NCBI GenBank assembly: GCA_020073485.1
Contig: JAIQFB010000004.1
Location: 210,775-274,774, forward strand
Reading direction: 5' to 3'
DNA length: 64,000 nucleotides
Source: Terriglobia bacterium
GTDB lineage: Bacteria; Acidobacteriota; Terriglobia; Acidiferrales; UBA7541
Below, one piece after another: positions 1-9,340 of this stretch. Each line of letters opens with the position of its first letter. Positions within the stretch are counted from its first letter, which is position 1. The notes below the pieces were generated by a model. The model made no database searches, was not told where the DNA came from, and was given only the letters and a program-made list of their open reading frames with translations. Both the position numbers and the translations under genes were made by a program.

Positions 1-686
1 ATATCGCCGTGCATCTATGCCTCGAGACCGGTGGGATTGACACGGTGGACATCCTCTCCATGTTCAATGGCATTCCCACGTTTGGCTCCACGCAAACGAT
101 TTTTGCCGCCATCCCCACCGACGCTTACTACCTGGAGCAGAACCGCTACAAGCCCTGGCCCCGCGCCGTCGCCCATGAAGTCGCCGTGCCCGCGCTGATC
201 CAGACGCAGCTCGCTCTGCCATGGGGCGGATTTCCCCATCCGGTCTGGTACAAGCATCACCCGCAACTGGCCAACGTCCGCACTCTGGGCGGACTGCTGA
301 ACCGGCAAATTATGGAAACTGTTTTCGCAACGGAGAAACACTTTGAGGAGAATATTCGTCCCTTGCCGAAACCAGAGCAGGAACGCAAGCTGGCGGAGAT
401 GGCGAACTCCGTGCAAGGCAGCACCCCGCCGCGGGAAAATACTCGCGAGCATCGGACCATTGACGTGGTTTACGGCCGTGGTACGACGGCCTTCGCGCAG
501 TGCATTATGTTTGGCACCTGCTGCTATCGGCAAACCGGCCTGATGCAGGCCCACGCGGCGCACAGTCTGATTCACACGCCGCCACGCAAGGCGGGCTACG
601 CTTCGCCGTGCACAGCCTTCGGGCATCGCGAACTCCTCAAGGTGCTGGAAAACTATGGACTCTCGCGAGCGCGCGTGACAGTTTGA
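1..686 (+). CDS. C-terminal part of a putative oxidoreductase (5' end outside window)
   Basis: The reading frame is open from the first base of the window to a TGA at 684-686, so this is the tail (about 227 residues) of a longer protein whose start lies to the left. The residues look like real protein: a tryptophan- and histidine-rich stretch, a Cys pair in FGTCCY, and a conserved-looking end (GYASPCTAFGHRELL). It weakly resembles the C-terminal half of saccharopine-dehydrogenase-like / DUF5938 oxidoreductases, but I do not recognise it securely and no catalytic motif is visible in this part. It precedes the dehydrogenase operon by about 150 bases, separated by a hairpin, so it probably belongs to a different transcript. 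Confidence 0.6.
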   Translation, partial: IAVHLCLETGGIDTVDILSMFNGIPTFGSTQTIFAAIPTDAYYLEQNRYKPWPRAVAHEVAVPALIQTQLALPWGGFPHPVWYKHHPQLANVRTLGGLLNRQIMETVFATEKHFEENIRPLPKPEQERKLAEMANSVQGSTPPRENTREHRTIDVVYGRGTTAFAQCIMFGTCCYRQTGLMQAHAAHSLIHTPPRKAGYASPCTAFGHRELLKVLENYGLSRARVTV

Positions 687-763
687 CGGGAAGCGAATTG
701 ACACGGAGCACAAATTGCATTAACTAGTCCTCATTTCCCATGAGGCCTTGACGAATTGAGTAG

Positions 764-781
764 CACAGGCTTCAGCCTGTG
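764..781. repeat. Short perfect palindrome (hairpin) after the first gene
   Basis: CACAGGCT-TC-AGCCTGTG is an 8-bp perfect inverted repeat with a 2-base centre. It lies 80 bases after the stop of the upstream gene and 60 bases before the lipoyl gene. There is no T-run, so it is either a weak terminator or one copy of a dispersed palindromic element. Confidence 0.5.
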
Positions 782-840
782 GGTTTTGAATTACGGAGAA
801 AAAATCCACACGCTGTAGCCCATGCTACCGGAGGACCGCC

Positions 841-1104
841 ATCGTAACCACGCTCAGAGTTCCGAAAACGGGAGGAATCCCGACCACCAAGGTAATTGTC
901 GTCAAGTGGCTGAAGCGCAAGGGACAAAAAGTGCGTCAAGGGGAGCCGCTTGTTGAGTTGCAAACCGACAAGGTGAATTACGAGCTCGACTCGCCCGTCG
1001 AGGGTGTGCTTCTGGAAATTATCGCGAAGGCAGATTCGGAAGTCCCCGTGGGGGATATGCTCTGCCACATCGGCCAGCCGGGCGAGGCTGCGCCAAAGTC
1101 CTGA
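841..1104 (+). CDS. Stand-alone lipoyl-domain carrier protein (E2 lipoyl domain only)
   Basis: A frame of 87 residues encodes a single biotinyl/lipoyl-attachment domain: the N-terminal strand VPKTGG, a central LQTDKVNYEL turn whose lysine (about residue 45) is the predicted lipoylation site, and the second half ending SEVPVGDMLCHIG. There is no ATG or GTG in a sensible place. The first in-frame GTG (about 931) would delete the first strands of the domain. A clean GGAGG at 829-833 sits 7 bases before ATC at 841, so I place the start at ATC, a rare start codon. No catalytic acyltransferase domain follows. The gene ends 18 bases before the E1 alpha gene, so it likely carries the acyl/hydroxyalkyl group for that E1. 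The domain call is strong; the start codon is an inference. Confidence 0.8.
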   Translation: MVTTLRVPKTGGIPTTKVIVVKWLKRKGQKVRQGEPLVELQTDKVNYELDSPVEGVLLEIIAKADSEVPVGDMLCHIGQPGEAAPKS

Positions 1105-1122
1105 ATCCGCAAGGAGCCACCG

Positions 1123-2172
1123 ATGCCGAAGAAGATGCCGAAGAATAATAAAAAAGCGCTCGGGAAAGAGCGCCTGATCTGGATGTACACGCAAATGTTG
1201 CGCATCCGCGAATTCGAGGAGCGCGTCAAGCGCACGTTTGTCGAGCATCCGGGTGTGATTCGCGGCCACACCCATCTTGCCGACGGCGCCGAAGCCTCGA
1301 TCGTAGGGGCGCTGGCGACGCGCAATGAAAACGATCTGGCCATGCCCAGCTACCGCTGCCACGGCTATCCGATCGTCCTTGGCACTTCCGTCAAGAAGAT
1401 GATGGCCGAAATTTACGGACGCAAAGACGGTCTGTGCCAGGGGTTCGGCGGCTCCATGCACCTGGCCGACCCGGCGCATCATTTTCCCGGTACTTCAGGC
1501 ATCATCGGCCAGGCCATCGCCCATGCCACCGGAGCCGCGCTCACGGCGCAAGTGAAAAAGACCGGCCAGGTGATCTACTGCTTTTTCGGCGATGGCGCCA
1601 GCAAACAGGGAGCCTTTTACGAATCGCTGAATATGGCCGCCGTCTGGAAACTTCCGATCGTTTACATTCTGGAGAACAACCAGTATCAGGTCTACACCCG
1701 CGTTGAGCTGGAGGACGCCAACGCCGCCGCCGGCGATCCGCTCTCCCGGAAAGCCCAGGCCTTCAGCATTCCCGGCGTCACAGTGGATGGCACCGATCCG
1801 CTCAGAGTTTATGACGCGGTCGAAAAAGCCGTGAAACGTGCGAGGGCCGGACTGGGACCCAGCCTGATCGAATCGAAATTTTACCGTTTCAGCGCCCACG
1901 GCAACGCCATCACCGTTCCTCCCGTGCCCACGCAGTTTCCCGAGCATGAAGCCATTGAAACCTATGGCAGGAAGGCGGAATACGCCGCGGCCCGCGCCAG
2001 GGATCCGATCCTGCTGTTCCGCAAAAAATTGAAGAGCAAAGGGGTTTTGTCCGAGCCCGCCGCCAAGCAGATCGAAGATTCCGTTCGCGCCGAATTGGAA
2101 CAGGCCGTGCAGTTCGCCCTGGCCAGCCCCTTCCCGTCGCCCGAAGAAGCCACCAAGTACGTTTACGCATAG
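1123..2172 (+). CDS. Thiamine-diphosphate dehydrogenase E1 component, alpha subunit
   Basis: The protein has 349 residues, full length for the alpha subunit of two-chain E1 enzymes (pyruvate, branched-chain 2-oxoacid or acetoin dehydrogenases). The thiamine diphosphate/Mg2+ motif is intact: GDG at residues 156-158 and NN at 185-186. A QGFGGSMHL segment at about 106 and YRCHG near 77-81 are typical of the family. Start ATG at 1123 follows AAGGAG. The beta subunit gene begins 14 bases after its stop, so the two are co-translated to give an alpha2beta2 enzyme that decarboxylates a 2-oxoacid or cleaves an acetoin-like diketone and passes the product to a lipoyl group. The lipoyl carrier is just upstream. 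No E2 acyltransferase core or E3 is encoded nearby, so these must come from elsewhere. The substrate cannot be read from sequence. Confidence 0.92.
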   Translation: MPKKMPKNNKKALGKERLIWMYTQMLRIREFEERVKRTFVEHPGVIRGHTHLADGAEASIVGALATRNENDLAMPSYRCHGYPIVLGTSVKKMMAEIYGRKDGLCQGFGGSMHLADPAHHFPGTSGIIGQAIAHATGAALTAQVKKTGQVIYCFFGDGASKQGAFYESLNMAAVWKLPIVYILENNQYQVYTRVELEDANAAAGDPLSRKAQAFSIPGVTVDGTDPLRVYDAVEKAVKRARAGLGPSLIESKFYRFSAHGNAITVPPVPTQFPEHEAIETYGRKAEYAAARARDPILLFRKKLKSKGVLSEPAAKQIEDSVRAELEQAVQFALASPFPSPEEATKYVYA

Positions 2173-2186
2173 AGAGGGGAGCGCCC

Positions 2187-3152
2187 ATGCCGAGCGAAAT
2201 GATGTACGCCCAAGCAATGGCCACCGCCATTACCGAAGAGATGACCCGCGATTCCAACGTCATTTTCTACGGCCAGAATCTCGGTATGACCGACCGTGAT
2301 CCCCTGGTTCGTAAGTTCGGTAAGAGCCGCGTTCGCATCACGCCCATCTCAGAAACTGCGGAGATGGGTATTGCCGTGGGCGCGGCCATGACCGGCTTGC
2401 GCCCCGTGGTCGAGTTGTGGATGAGCGAATTCATGCTCGTAGCCATGGGCCAGCTGCTCAATGAAGCGCCGCGTCTTCGCTACATGTCCGGCGGCCAGAT
2501 CAAGGTGCCGCTGGTTTTTAAGGCGGGCTACGGCTTTGCCGCCGGTTGGGCCGGCCAGCACTCCAATTGCATCTACCACACCATGATGGGAATCCCCGGC
2601 CTGAAAGTGGCCCTCCCTTCGACCCCGGCCGACGCCAAGGGCCTGATGGCTGCGTCCATTCGCGACGACAATCCGGTCATGTATCTGCATCACTACATGA
2701 CCATGCTGGGCAAGGGCCCGGTCCCGGATGGAGATTACGTGATTCCCTTCGGCGTGGCGGACGTGAAGCGCCCCGGAAGCGACGTCACCCTGGTGGCCAC
2801 GGGATGGATGGTAACGAAATCGCTGGCGGCCGCCGAAACGCTGGCCAAAGAGGGAATCAGCGTCGAGGTGATTGATCCGCGAACCATCGCGCCTCTCGAC
2901 GTTGACACCATCGTCAATTCAGTGAAAAAAACCGGCCGGCTGGTGCTGGTGGATCAGGCCCCGCGCCACGCCTCGGTAGCGGCCATCATCGCCGGCGAGG
3001 TCGCCGAGCGCGGTTTCCACCACCTGAAGGCGCCGGTAAAAATGGTGACGGCGCTCGATACGTCCATCCCCTACAGCGAGCCGCTCGAAAAGTACGTCTT
3101 GCCCAGTGAAGAAAAAATTGTCTGGGCAGTGAAGTCGGTGCTCGGCAAGTAG
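2187..3152 (+). CDS. Thiamine-diphosphate dehydrogenase E1 component, beta subunit
   Basis: The 321-residue protein matches the E1 beta family from end to end: an N-terminal pyrimidine-binding domain (ISETAEMGIAVGAAMTGLRPV near residue 55, with the conserved glutamate that activates thiamine), a central AGWAGQHS segment, and a C-terminal transketolase-like domain with VIDPRTIAPLD. It completes the alpha2beta2 E1 with the gene 14 bases upstream. The start ATG at 2187 follows GAGAGGGGAG. The gene ends just before a convergent gene (stop at 3186), and a short CTCGC/GCGAG hairpin at 3161-3174 in the gap could act as a weak bidirectional terminator. Acetoin dehydrogenase beta is an alternative specific name. 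Confidence 0.92.
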   Translation: MPSEMMYAQAMATAITEEMTRDSNVIFYGQNLGMTDRDPLVRKFGKSRVRITPISETAEMGIAVGAAMTGLRPVVELWMSEFMLVAMGQLLNEAPRLRYMSGGQIKVPLVFKAGYGFAAGWAGQHSNCIYHTMMGIPGLKVALPSTPADAKGLMAASIRDDNPVMYLHHYMTMLGKGPVPDGDYVIPFGVADVKRPGSDVTLVATGWMVTKSLAAAETLAKEGISVEVIDPRTIAPLDVDTIVNSVKKTGRLVLVDQAPRHASVAAIIAGEVAERGFHHLKAPVKMVTALDTSIPYSEPLEKYVLPSEEKIVWAVKSVLGK

Positions 3153-3185
3153 AAGAGTTGCTCGCCGGTGCGAGGGCGCAGTTTC

Positions 3186-5342
3186 TCACGGTTTTTTCTG
3201 GCTGCTGCTTTCCGCGAGACTCTGATTAGCGCGGTAAATCACATATTCGCGGATCACTGCGGCGTCTTGCCTGGAAAGCTCTTTGGCGAACGCCACCATG
3301 CCGGCCTGTTTGAGCATCCCGTCCATCACGACCCCAAACCACGTATCGTTTTTGAGCGTTGCGGAATAGCGCAAATCCGGCAAGACGCCGCCACTGACGG
3401 CGACATCTCCGTGACAATTGCTACAGTACTGTTGATACAACTCTTCGCCCTTTTTGACCGTGGCGGGGTTCGCGGTTGCGCGTGGAGGCGTTAATGCCCG
3501 TGGCTTAAACTCTGGAGCCGGAGGCAAGCTGGCCTTTCCTCCCAATTTGAATGCCAGCATCCGTGGCACATTGTTCATCTGTGGAGATTGCCGGGCGACC
3601 TCTCCAGCGGCGAGTGGCATGACGCCGCCCCACCCGGCGAGAACCGCGACGTACTGTTCTCCATTTACCGTGTAGGAAATGGGGCCGGCAATGATCCCGC
3701 TTTGCGCCGATGCCGACCAGAGTTTTTCTCCTGTATTCGCGCGGAATGCCTCGAATTGGCCATAGCCGGTGCCCTCGAAAACCAGGTTGCCCGCTGTGGA
3801 AAGCGCTCCGCCATTCCAGGGGCCAGGCCGGTCGGCTCGCCAGACTTCCACTTGCCTGACTGGATCCCACGCTGACAGGCGACCTTTGATGCTCCCCAGA
3901 ATTGCCTTTTTTACGTTTGGATCCTGCGGCATGCCCGCTGCCACGGGGTCAGTCCCGGTATTAAAGGCGAGCGCCTTGTGGCTGAATTGTTCGGCTGATT
4001 TGTAAGCAAACCCAGCCTCAAGCACGGGGAAATAGACGAGTCCGGTGTCCGGACTATACGAAGCCGGTTGCCAGGTATGCGCTCCCCCTGGACCGGGCGA
4101 AACGACCAATGTCTTGTTGCTCGCCTCGTACTGCGCTTCCGGCGATTCGATAGGCCTGCCGGTCTGCAGGTCAATGCCAGTTGCCCAGGTCACCGGGACG
4201 AAAGGCTTCGCGGATAAAAGCTTGCCCGTGGCGCGGTCGAGAACGTAGAAGAAACCATTCTTCGGCGCATGCAGAAGAACCTTGCGAAGCTGCCCATCGA
4301 TTTGCAAATCCGCCAGGATGATCTGCGCTGCGGAGTCGTAGTCCCATTCATCGCCGGGATTTTCCTGATAGTGCCAGACGTATTCGCCCGTATCCGGCCT
4401 TAGAGCGATGATTGACGATGCAAGCAGATTATCTTCCACTTGAGAATTCCGGATTTTCCGCGCCCAGGGATCGCCATTTCCCGAGCCGATGTACAACAAA
4501 TCCAGTTGCGGGTCGTAGGCCATGGCGTCCCAGACAGTTCCTCCCCCACCATTCTTCCACCACTCGCCGGTCCAGGTTTTGGCCGCTTTTTCCAAAATCG
4601 GACTTTCAAATGGTTTGGAAGGATCTCCGGGCACGGTGTAAAACCGCCAGGCCAGATTCCCCGTCTCGGCATCGTACGCGGAGATATAGCCGCGCACGTT
4701 CATCTCCGCTCCGCCGTTCCCGATCAGCACTTTGCCTTTGACCACTCGCGGCGCTCCGGTGATCGTGTACCGGAACTTCGGATCAATCGTGAGTTTCTCC
4801 CACACCGGCTTGCCTGTGACGGCATCGAGCGCCACCAGACGCCCATCGAGCGTCCCCACAAAAACCTTGCCGCCCCAGATTGCCACCCCGCGATTGACAA
4901 CGTCGCAGCAGGCATTGACCGCCCACTCCGGCGGCACCTTCGGATCGTACGTCCACAGCGGCTTGCCGGTCGCCGCCTGCAGCGCGACCACCTTGCTCCA
5001 CGCCGTCGAAAAATACATCACACCATCAACGACGAGCGGTGTTGCTTCCTGGCCGCGGCGCGTGTCCAGGTCGTAATGCCACGCCAGCCCCATCCGGGTG
5101 ACATTTTTGTCGTTGATTATTTTGAGTGGGCTAAATCGCTGCTCGTTGTAGGTGCGGCCATGGCTCAGCCAATTTCCGGGTTCTCGGTCGGCATTGGCGA
5201 TGCGAGCGCCGTTCACGTCTGCTGGTTTCGCAGTCTTCGCTGCGGGAACCTGTTGCGCCAACAGGGAATTGGATGCAAGGAATCCCGCCCCGGCCGCGAG
5301 AGTAATTAGTATCGGAATACGATAGACTCTGATGTGAGCCAC
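3186..5342 (-). CDS. PQQ-dependent quinohaemoprotein alcohol dehydrogenase (type II-like, methanol/ethanol family)
   Basis: The 718-residue protein has a signal peptide (residues 1 to about 30, ending LLAQQ), an eight-bladed propeller domain, and a fused C-terminal cytochrome c domain. Family hallmarks are the adjacent cysteine pair C145-C146 (NACCDV) that sits over PQQ, a PGDEWDYDS segment, tryptophan-docking repeats, and the haem site CSNCH at 640-644 with a methionine (GMVAF) near 682. It would oxidise alcohols or aldehydes in the periplasm and pass electrons through its own haem. The start is GTG at 5342, chosen because AAGGAG lies 5 bases upstream and the signal peptide begins there. It is convergent with the E1 operon and divergent from the TonB receptor. 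The substrate is unknown. Confidence 0.93.
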   Translation of the reverse strand: MAHIRVYRIPILITLAAGAGFLASNSLLAQQVPAAKTAKPADVNGARIANADREPGNWLSHGRTYNEQRFSPLKIINDKNVTRMGLAWHYDLDTRRGQEATPLVVDGVMYFSTAWSKVVALQAATGKPLWTYDPKVPPEWAVNACCDVVNRGVAIWGGKVFVGTLDGRLVALDAVTGKPVWEKLTIDPKFRYTITGAPRVVKGKVLIGNGGAEMNVRGYISAYDAETGNLAWRFYTVPGDPSKPFESPILEKAAKTWTGEWWKNGGGGTVWDAMAYDPQLDLLYIGSGNGDPWARKIRNSQVEDNLLASSIIALRPDTGEYVWHYQENPGDEWDYDSAAQIILADLQIDGQLRKVLLHAPKNGFFYVLDRATGKLLSAKPFVPVTWATGIDLQTGRPIESPEAQYEASNKTLVVSPGPGGAHTWQPASYSPDTGLVYFPVLEAGFAYKSAEQFSHKALAFNTGTDPVAAGMPQDPNVKKAILGSIKGRLSAWDPVRQVEVWRADRPGPWNGGALSTAGNLVFEGTGYGQFEAFRANTGEKLWSASAQSGIIAGPISYTVNGEQYVAVLAGWGGVMPLAAGEVARQSPQMNNVPRMLAFKLGGKASLPPAPEFKPRALTPPRATANPATVKKGEELYQQYCSNCHGDVAVSGGVLPDLRYSATLKNDTWFGVVMDGMLKQAGMVAFAKELSRQDAAVIREYVIYRANQSLAESSSQKKP

Positions 5343-5685
5343 ACATTCTCCTTCTAAGAGTCAGGGTGTTGGTTGCGCCCCATGATCAGAGCGCGGCAGG
5401 GGCCTGACAGATGCCTGTTCCGCCGGTGCGGAGCGACTACTTATCCCCTTGTACCTTGCATGTCAAGCAGCTCCCCCGTACGGACCTTTCGGAAGGCCAA
5501 AGTTCCGTCGAATTCTCGCAAAATCATACCAGCCCTCAATGCTGGCCGAATATCGGCCAGTCGCTCGATTATGGGCTTGACAACAACTAGGTGCGGGCAT
5601 AAGAGAGAAACAAATCGAATCCATTCCATGTGCCAGGGTGTTCAGGACCGTTGAGTTCAGATGCACTGCGACAGGGGGGATACGC
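5343..5685. other. Divergent intergenic region
   Basis: This 343-base spacer separates the PQQ dehydrogenase (leftward) from the TonB receptor (rightward), so it must hold both promoters. The Shine-Dalgarno sequences at both edges (CTCCTT reading leftward at 5348-5353 and GGGGGG at about 5674-5679) are clear. I see no convincing -35/-10 pair, riboswitch or operator. Confidence 0.5.
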
Positions 5686-8600
5686 ATGAGAGTACGGGTG
5701 ATCTTGCGGGTTGTTCTCGCCATCGTGATTATTGTTTTCGCCGGGACCAGTGTGCTTTTTGCGCAGGTCAGTGGCAGCGGCGCTCAGTTGAACGGCACGG
5801 TGCGTGATGCGAGCGGGGGCGTCGTCGCCAAAGCGTCGCTTGAGATCCGCGACACGGATACCAACCGCACGTATTCGGCAACCACTACCGATGTTGGATT
5901 TTATGTTCTGCCCAATCTGTCGCCCGGCCATTACGAGCTGGTTGCGACGGCGCCCGGTTTTTCCAAGACCACACGCACCGGCATCGTGCTTACCGTCGGT
6001 CAGGTGGCTACGATCGACGTCGAATTGAAAGTTGCCGCGACCGGAGAGAATATCGAAGTAGCCTCGGAAGAAGTGCCGCCGGTTGAGCCCACGCGCACGG
6101 AAGTCAGCCAGGTTATTGATACCAAACAAATCGACTCGCTGCCCATCAGCGGCCGTCTATTCACGGACTTTGCGCTGCTGACGCCGGGTGTCGCCCTTGG
6201 ACGCACCAGTCTGCAGTCCACCATCACGGAAACGGAAGTAACGCGCATTTCCTTCGGTGGCATGCGCGACCTGAGCAACCTGGTCACGGTGGACGGTGCG
6301 GATACCATCAATACCGCCACCGGCTCGCAGCGCGGCACTCCGTCCCAGGAAGCGGTCAGCGAATTCCGCGTGGTCAACAACAGCTTTGGCACCGAGCAGG
6401 GCAGGGCCATGGGCGGCATCGTTAACATCATCACCAAGTCTGGTACCAACACCCTACACGGCTCCCTGTACGGTTACCTTGAGAACAGCGCCATGAATGC
6501 TCGCAGCATGTTGCAACCCGCGCCGCTACCGAACACGCTGCGGCAGGGGCAGTACGGCGGTACTTTGGGTGGGCCCATCAGGAAGGACAAGACGTTCTTC
6601 TTTGCGAACTATGAAGGCCAGCGCCGCGGTGAGATTCCGGTTCAATCGCCGGAGCTGGTGAACAACCTGGCGCTGATCAACGCCGCCAAAGCGATCCTGG
6701 GAATCGCCCCCGAAAACGTGGGGGTCTTGAAGACCGCAGATAGTGACAGGGGACTCATTAAAATCGATCAACGGATCAGTGGCGCAAATAGCCTTACCCT
6801 GCGGTACAACGTGGAGGATGCCCGCGATTTGAACGTCCTGATGGGCGACACACTCGATGGTGGCGGCATCGGAGCCCCCAGCAGCGCGCACAACAATTTC
6901 TTGCGCGATCAGGCACTGGTCGGCACACTGACCTCGATACTCAAATCCAATCTAGTGAACACGGTGCTGGTGCAATATGCCCGGCGCCACTCGACCTTTC
7001 CCGGCGCCACCGGCCAGCCGAACCTGGATCTTCCCAACTCGCTGCTGATGGGCCACAACTTCGGCGTTTTCGACGCAACCTATGAGAGTAGGGCCCAGTT
7101 CTCGGACTCCGTATCCTGGGTCAAGGGCTCGCACGTGGCAAAGTTCGGCGTGGACTTCAACTACGTAAACGATCACATCATATGGCCCGGGTTTTCGCCC
7201 ATGCGCATAGTTCTCCCCGGCATCAATTGCCTGGTGGATTTCGCGAACTACGTGGGCTCGAAGAAGGGCATACCATCTTCACAGTATCTGACTTCGAATT
7301 TTGTCGAAGGTCCGTGCCCGTTGGCCTTGCCGCCCACTGGTAACCCAGGCCTCAACACTCCACCTTCTCCTTTCCCTGCTGCCCCCGGTCCAAATCCTGC
7401 GGACCTCGAAAACGGCACCCCTGTCGTCTTCTGGCCTTCACCGTTGGGATCGGCGGACAACTCCGTCGTGAACGGCATGATTCCGCCGCCGGTGAATACC
7501 AACTGGCAGAGCGCGTATCCGGCAGCCGCGACGCCCAACTACTTTTCGGATATCAACCATAGCTATTACGGCCTCTTCTTTCAGGACCAGTGGCGCGTCA
7601 ATTCCAAGTTCACTTTGAACTACGGCCTGCGCTGGGATCTGGAAAAGGGCCTGGAACAGGAAATCAACACCCGGTATACGGGATTTCAGCCCCGGGTCGG
7701 GATCGCCTACTCTCCGGACAAACACACCGTCATTCGCGCGGGGTTTGGCATCTTTGACGACCGGTACAATCTGTCCTTCTTCTTCGTGACCCATCCGCAG
7801 CGCGCGGTGACCTTCTGCATGAACGCTTCCTGTTCGCAGACCTACCCGCTGCCGGGCGTTCGCGATGGAGGCTTAAACGCCACTTATTCCTTGAGCCAGT
7901 TGCCCTACATTCCCGGATCGCCCTTTGGTATCGAACCTGCGGATGCAGCCGCAAATTTGATTCGGTTCGGCACTTACCAGCCGGTCCAGATGGTCACGAA
8001 CTTGTTTACCGGCACAGTGTCTCCGGTCGGAGACGGTGCGGTGGCGCGTGACAGCAAGATTCCGTACTCGGAGCAGGGGAGTCTGGAAATTGACCGTGAG
8101 ATTGGCCACGGACTGGTGTTGAATCTTGCCTACATGTTCGTTTCCGCTCACCACCAGGTGCGCGCCGAGAACTTGAACGTCTGTCCGCCTGGTGGCGCTA
8201 CGACCGGACCGTTCCCATGCGCTCCAGCTCCGCCGACACTGCCCGGGTTCGCCGCCGGCAAGTCCAATTTCAGCGGTGTGTTGATTCCCGTAGGACTTCT
8301 CTACTATACGGATAACAGTGGGAACAGTGTTTACCATGGCTTAACCTTTTCGGCGACGGAACGGGCCGGGCAATATTTCCGGCTCAACGCCAACTACACG
8401 TTCTCGAAAACGCTGGATGACGGCACGTTCACCACGTTTGTCAGCACCCCTCAGGACCTTTACCACCGGGCGTCCGAGCGCGCCAACTCGAACCAGGATA
8501 TTCGTAACCGGTTTGTGGGCAACTTCACCGCCACCGGCCCGCAAAAGTCCTTCTTGCGCAACACCGAACTGAGCGGCATCGTGACGCTCGATGGGGCGCG

Positions 8601-9045
8601 TCCGTTCACCATGTTCGTGGGTTTCGACGCCAATGGCGATACCAACCCGGTGACCGACCGCGTCGGAAACGCTCCCCGCAATTCCTACTGGGGCGACACT
8701 TTAAAATCCGTAGATATCCGCCTCTCGCAGCATTTCAATTTCCTGGAGCGGCAGAGGATTGAGTTCGCCGTGGATGTCTTCAACATGTTCAATCGGCCGA
8801 ACGTCAACGAGGTCACCTCTGTGTACGGCACGTACAACTTCTGTAGCGGAGCGGCTCCGGTCCGGTATAAGGACGCCGGCTCCATAGCAATTCAAACCGG
8901 GAAGTCCAGTTGTTGGGCTGCGGGAGTGGGAGGTTCTCCGGTAGGACTGGCTGCAGGACCGCCGGAACCGAGTCCGATCTTCGGCGCGGCCAGGACCATG
9001 TTCAATCCGCGGCAATTCCAATTTTCGCTCAAGTATACTTTCTGA
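5686..9045 (+). CDS. TonB-dependent outer-membrane receptor with N-terminal carboxypeptidase-regulatory-like domain
   Basis: The 1119-residue protein is of the large Oar-like receptor type common in Acidobacteriota. In order: a signal peptide (residues 1 to about 26, ending VLFAQ); a carboxypeptidase-regulatory-like beta-sandwich (LNGTVRDASGG to VELKVA, roughly 30-115); a plug domain (about 130-250, with MGGIVNIITKSG near 245); and a long beta-barrel ending in the aromatic signature FQFSLKYTF needed for outer-membrane insertion. I start at ATG 5686 rather than the in-frame upstream ATG at 5638 because a G-rich ribosome-binding site (AGGGGGG) lies 6-8 bases before 5686 and the signal peptide begins there. 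It probably imports large or complexed nutrients with TonB energy. Its substrate may be related to the catabolic operon that follows, but the sequence does not say. Confidence 0.92.
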   Translation: MRVRVILRVVLAIVIIVFAGTSVLFAQVSGSGAQLNGTVRDASGGVVAKASLEIRDTDTNRTYSATTTDVGFYVLPNLSPGHYELVATAPGFSKTTRTGIVLTVGQVATIDVELKVAATGENIEVASEEVPPVEPTRTEVSQVIDTKQIDSLPISGRLFTDFALLTPGVALGRTSLQSTITETEVTRISFGGMRDLSNLVTVDGADTINTATGSQRGTPSQEAVSEFRVVNNSFGTEQGRAMGGIVNIITKSGTNTLHGSLYGYLENSAMNARSMLQPAPLPNTLRQGQYGGTLGGPIRKDKTFFFANYEGQRRGEIPVQSPELVNNLALINAAKAILGIAPENVGVLKTADSDRGLIKIDQRISGANSLTLRYNVEDARDLNVLMGDTLDGGGIGAPSSAHNNFLRDQALVGTLTSILKSNLVNTVLVQYARRHSTFPGATGQPNLDLPNSLLMGHNFGVFDATYESRAQFSDSVSWVKGSHVAKFGVDFNYVNDHIIWPGFSPMRIVLPGINCLVDFANYVGSKKGIPSSQYLTSNFVEGPCPLALPPTGNPGLNTPPSPFPAAPGPNPADLENGTPVVFWPSPLGSADNSVVNGMIPPPVNTNWQSAYPAAATPNYFSDINHSYYGLFFQDQWRVNSKFTLNYGLRWDLEKGLEQEINTRYTGFQPRVGIAYSPDKHTVIRAGFGIFDDRYNLSFFFVTHPQRAVTFCMNASCSQTYPLPGVRDGGLNATYSLSQLPYIPGSPFGIEPADAAANLIRFGTYQPVQMVTNLFTGTVSPVGDGAVARDSKIPYSEQGSLEIDREIGHGLVLNLAYMFVSAHHQVRAENLNVCPPGGATTGPFPCAPAPPTLPGFAAGKSNFSGVLIPVGLLYYTDNSGNSVYHGLTFSATERAGQYFRLNANYTFSKTLDDGTFTTFVSTPQDLYHRASERANSNQDIRNRFVGNFTATGPQKSFLRNTELSGIVTLDGARPFTMFVGFDANGDTNPVTDRVGNAPRNSYWGDTLKSVDIRLSQHFNFLERQRIEFAVDVFNMFNRPNVNEVTSVYGTYNFCSGAAPVRYKDAGSIAIQTGKSSCWAAGVGGSPVGLAAGPPEPSPIFGAARTMFNPRQFQFSLKYTF

Positions 9046-9340
9046 GTTTGCGGCGCAGGGCGGCGGGCAGACCAGCGATTGCTCGTCGCCTTAGCCCGGC
9101 CGCTTGGAATTTGAGACAGCTTCAGGAATCAAGAGCAGTCCTCAACTGATTTGCGAGAGACTCAAGCAGCCGGGCGCACCGTTCTGCCTGAACGGCAGTT
9201 CGCAACTTCAGTCAGTCATTGCATCGAACCCGATCCAAGGAGGAGCAACTAAGGCAGCATTCGCTTTGGGGCCGTGTTCGTTTTGGTGCATGGCGTCTGC
9301 CGAGAAACTACCTTAATCGCCTTGAGGAAACCATTGCGGA

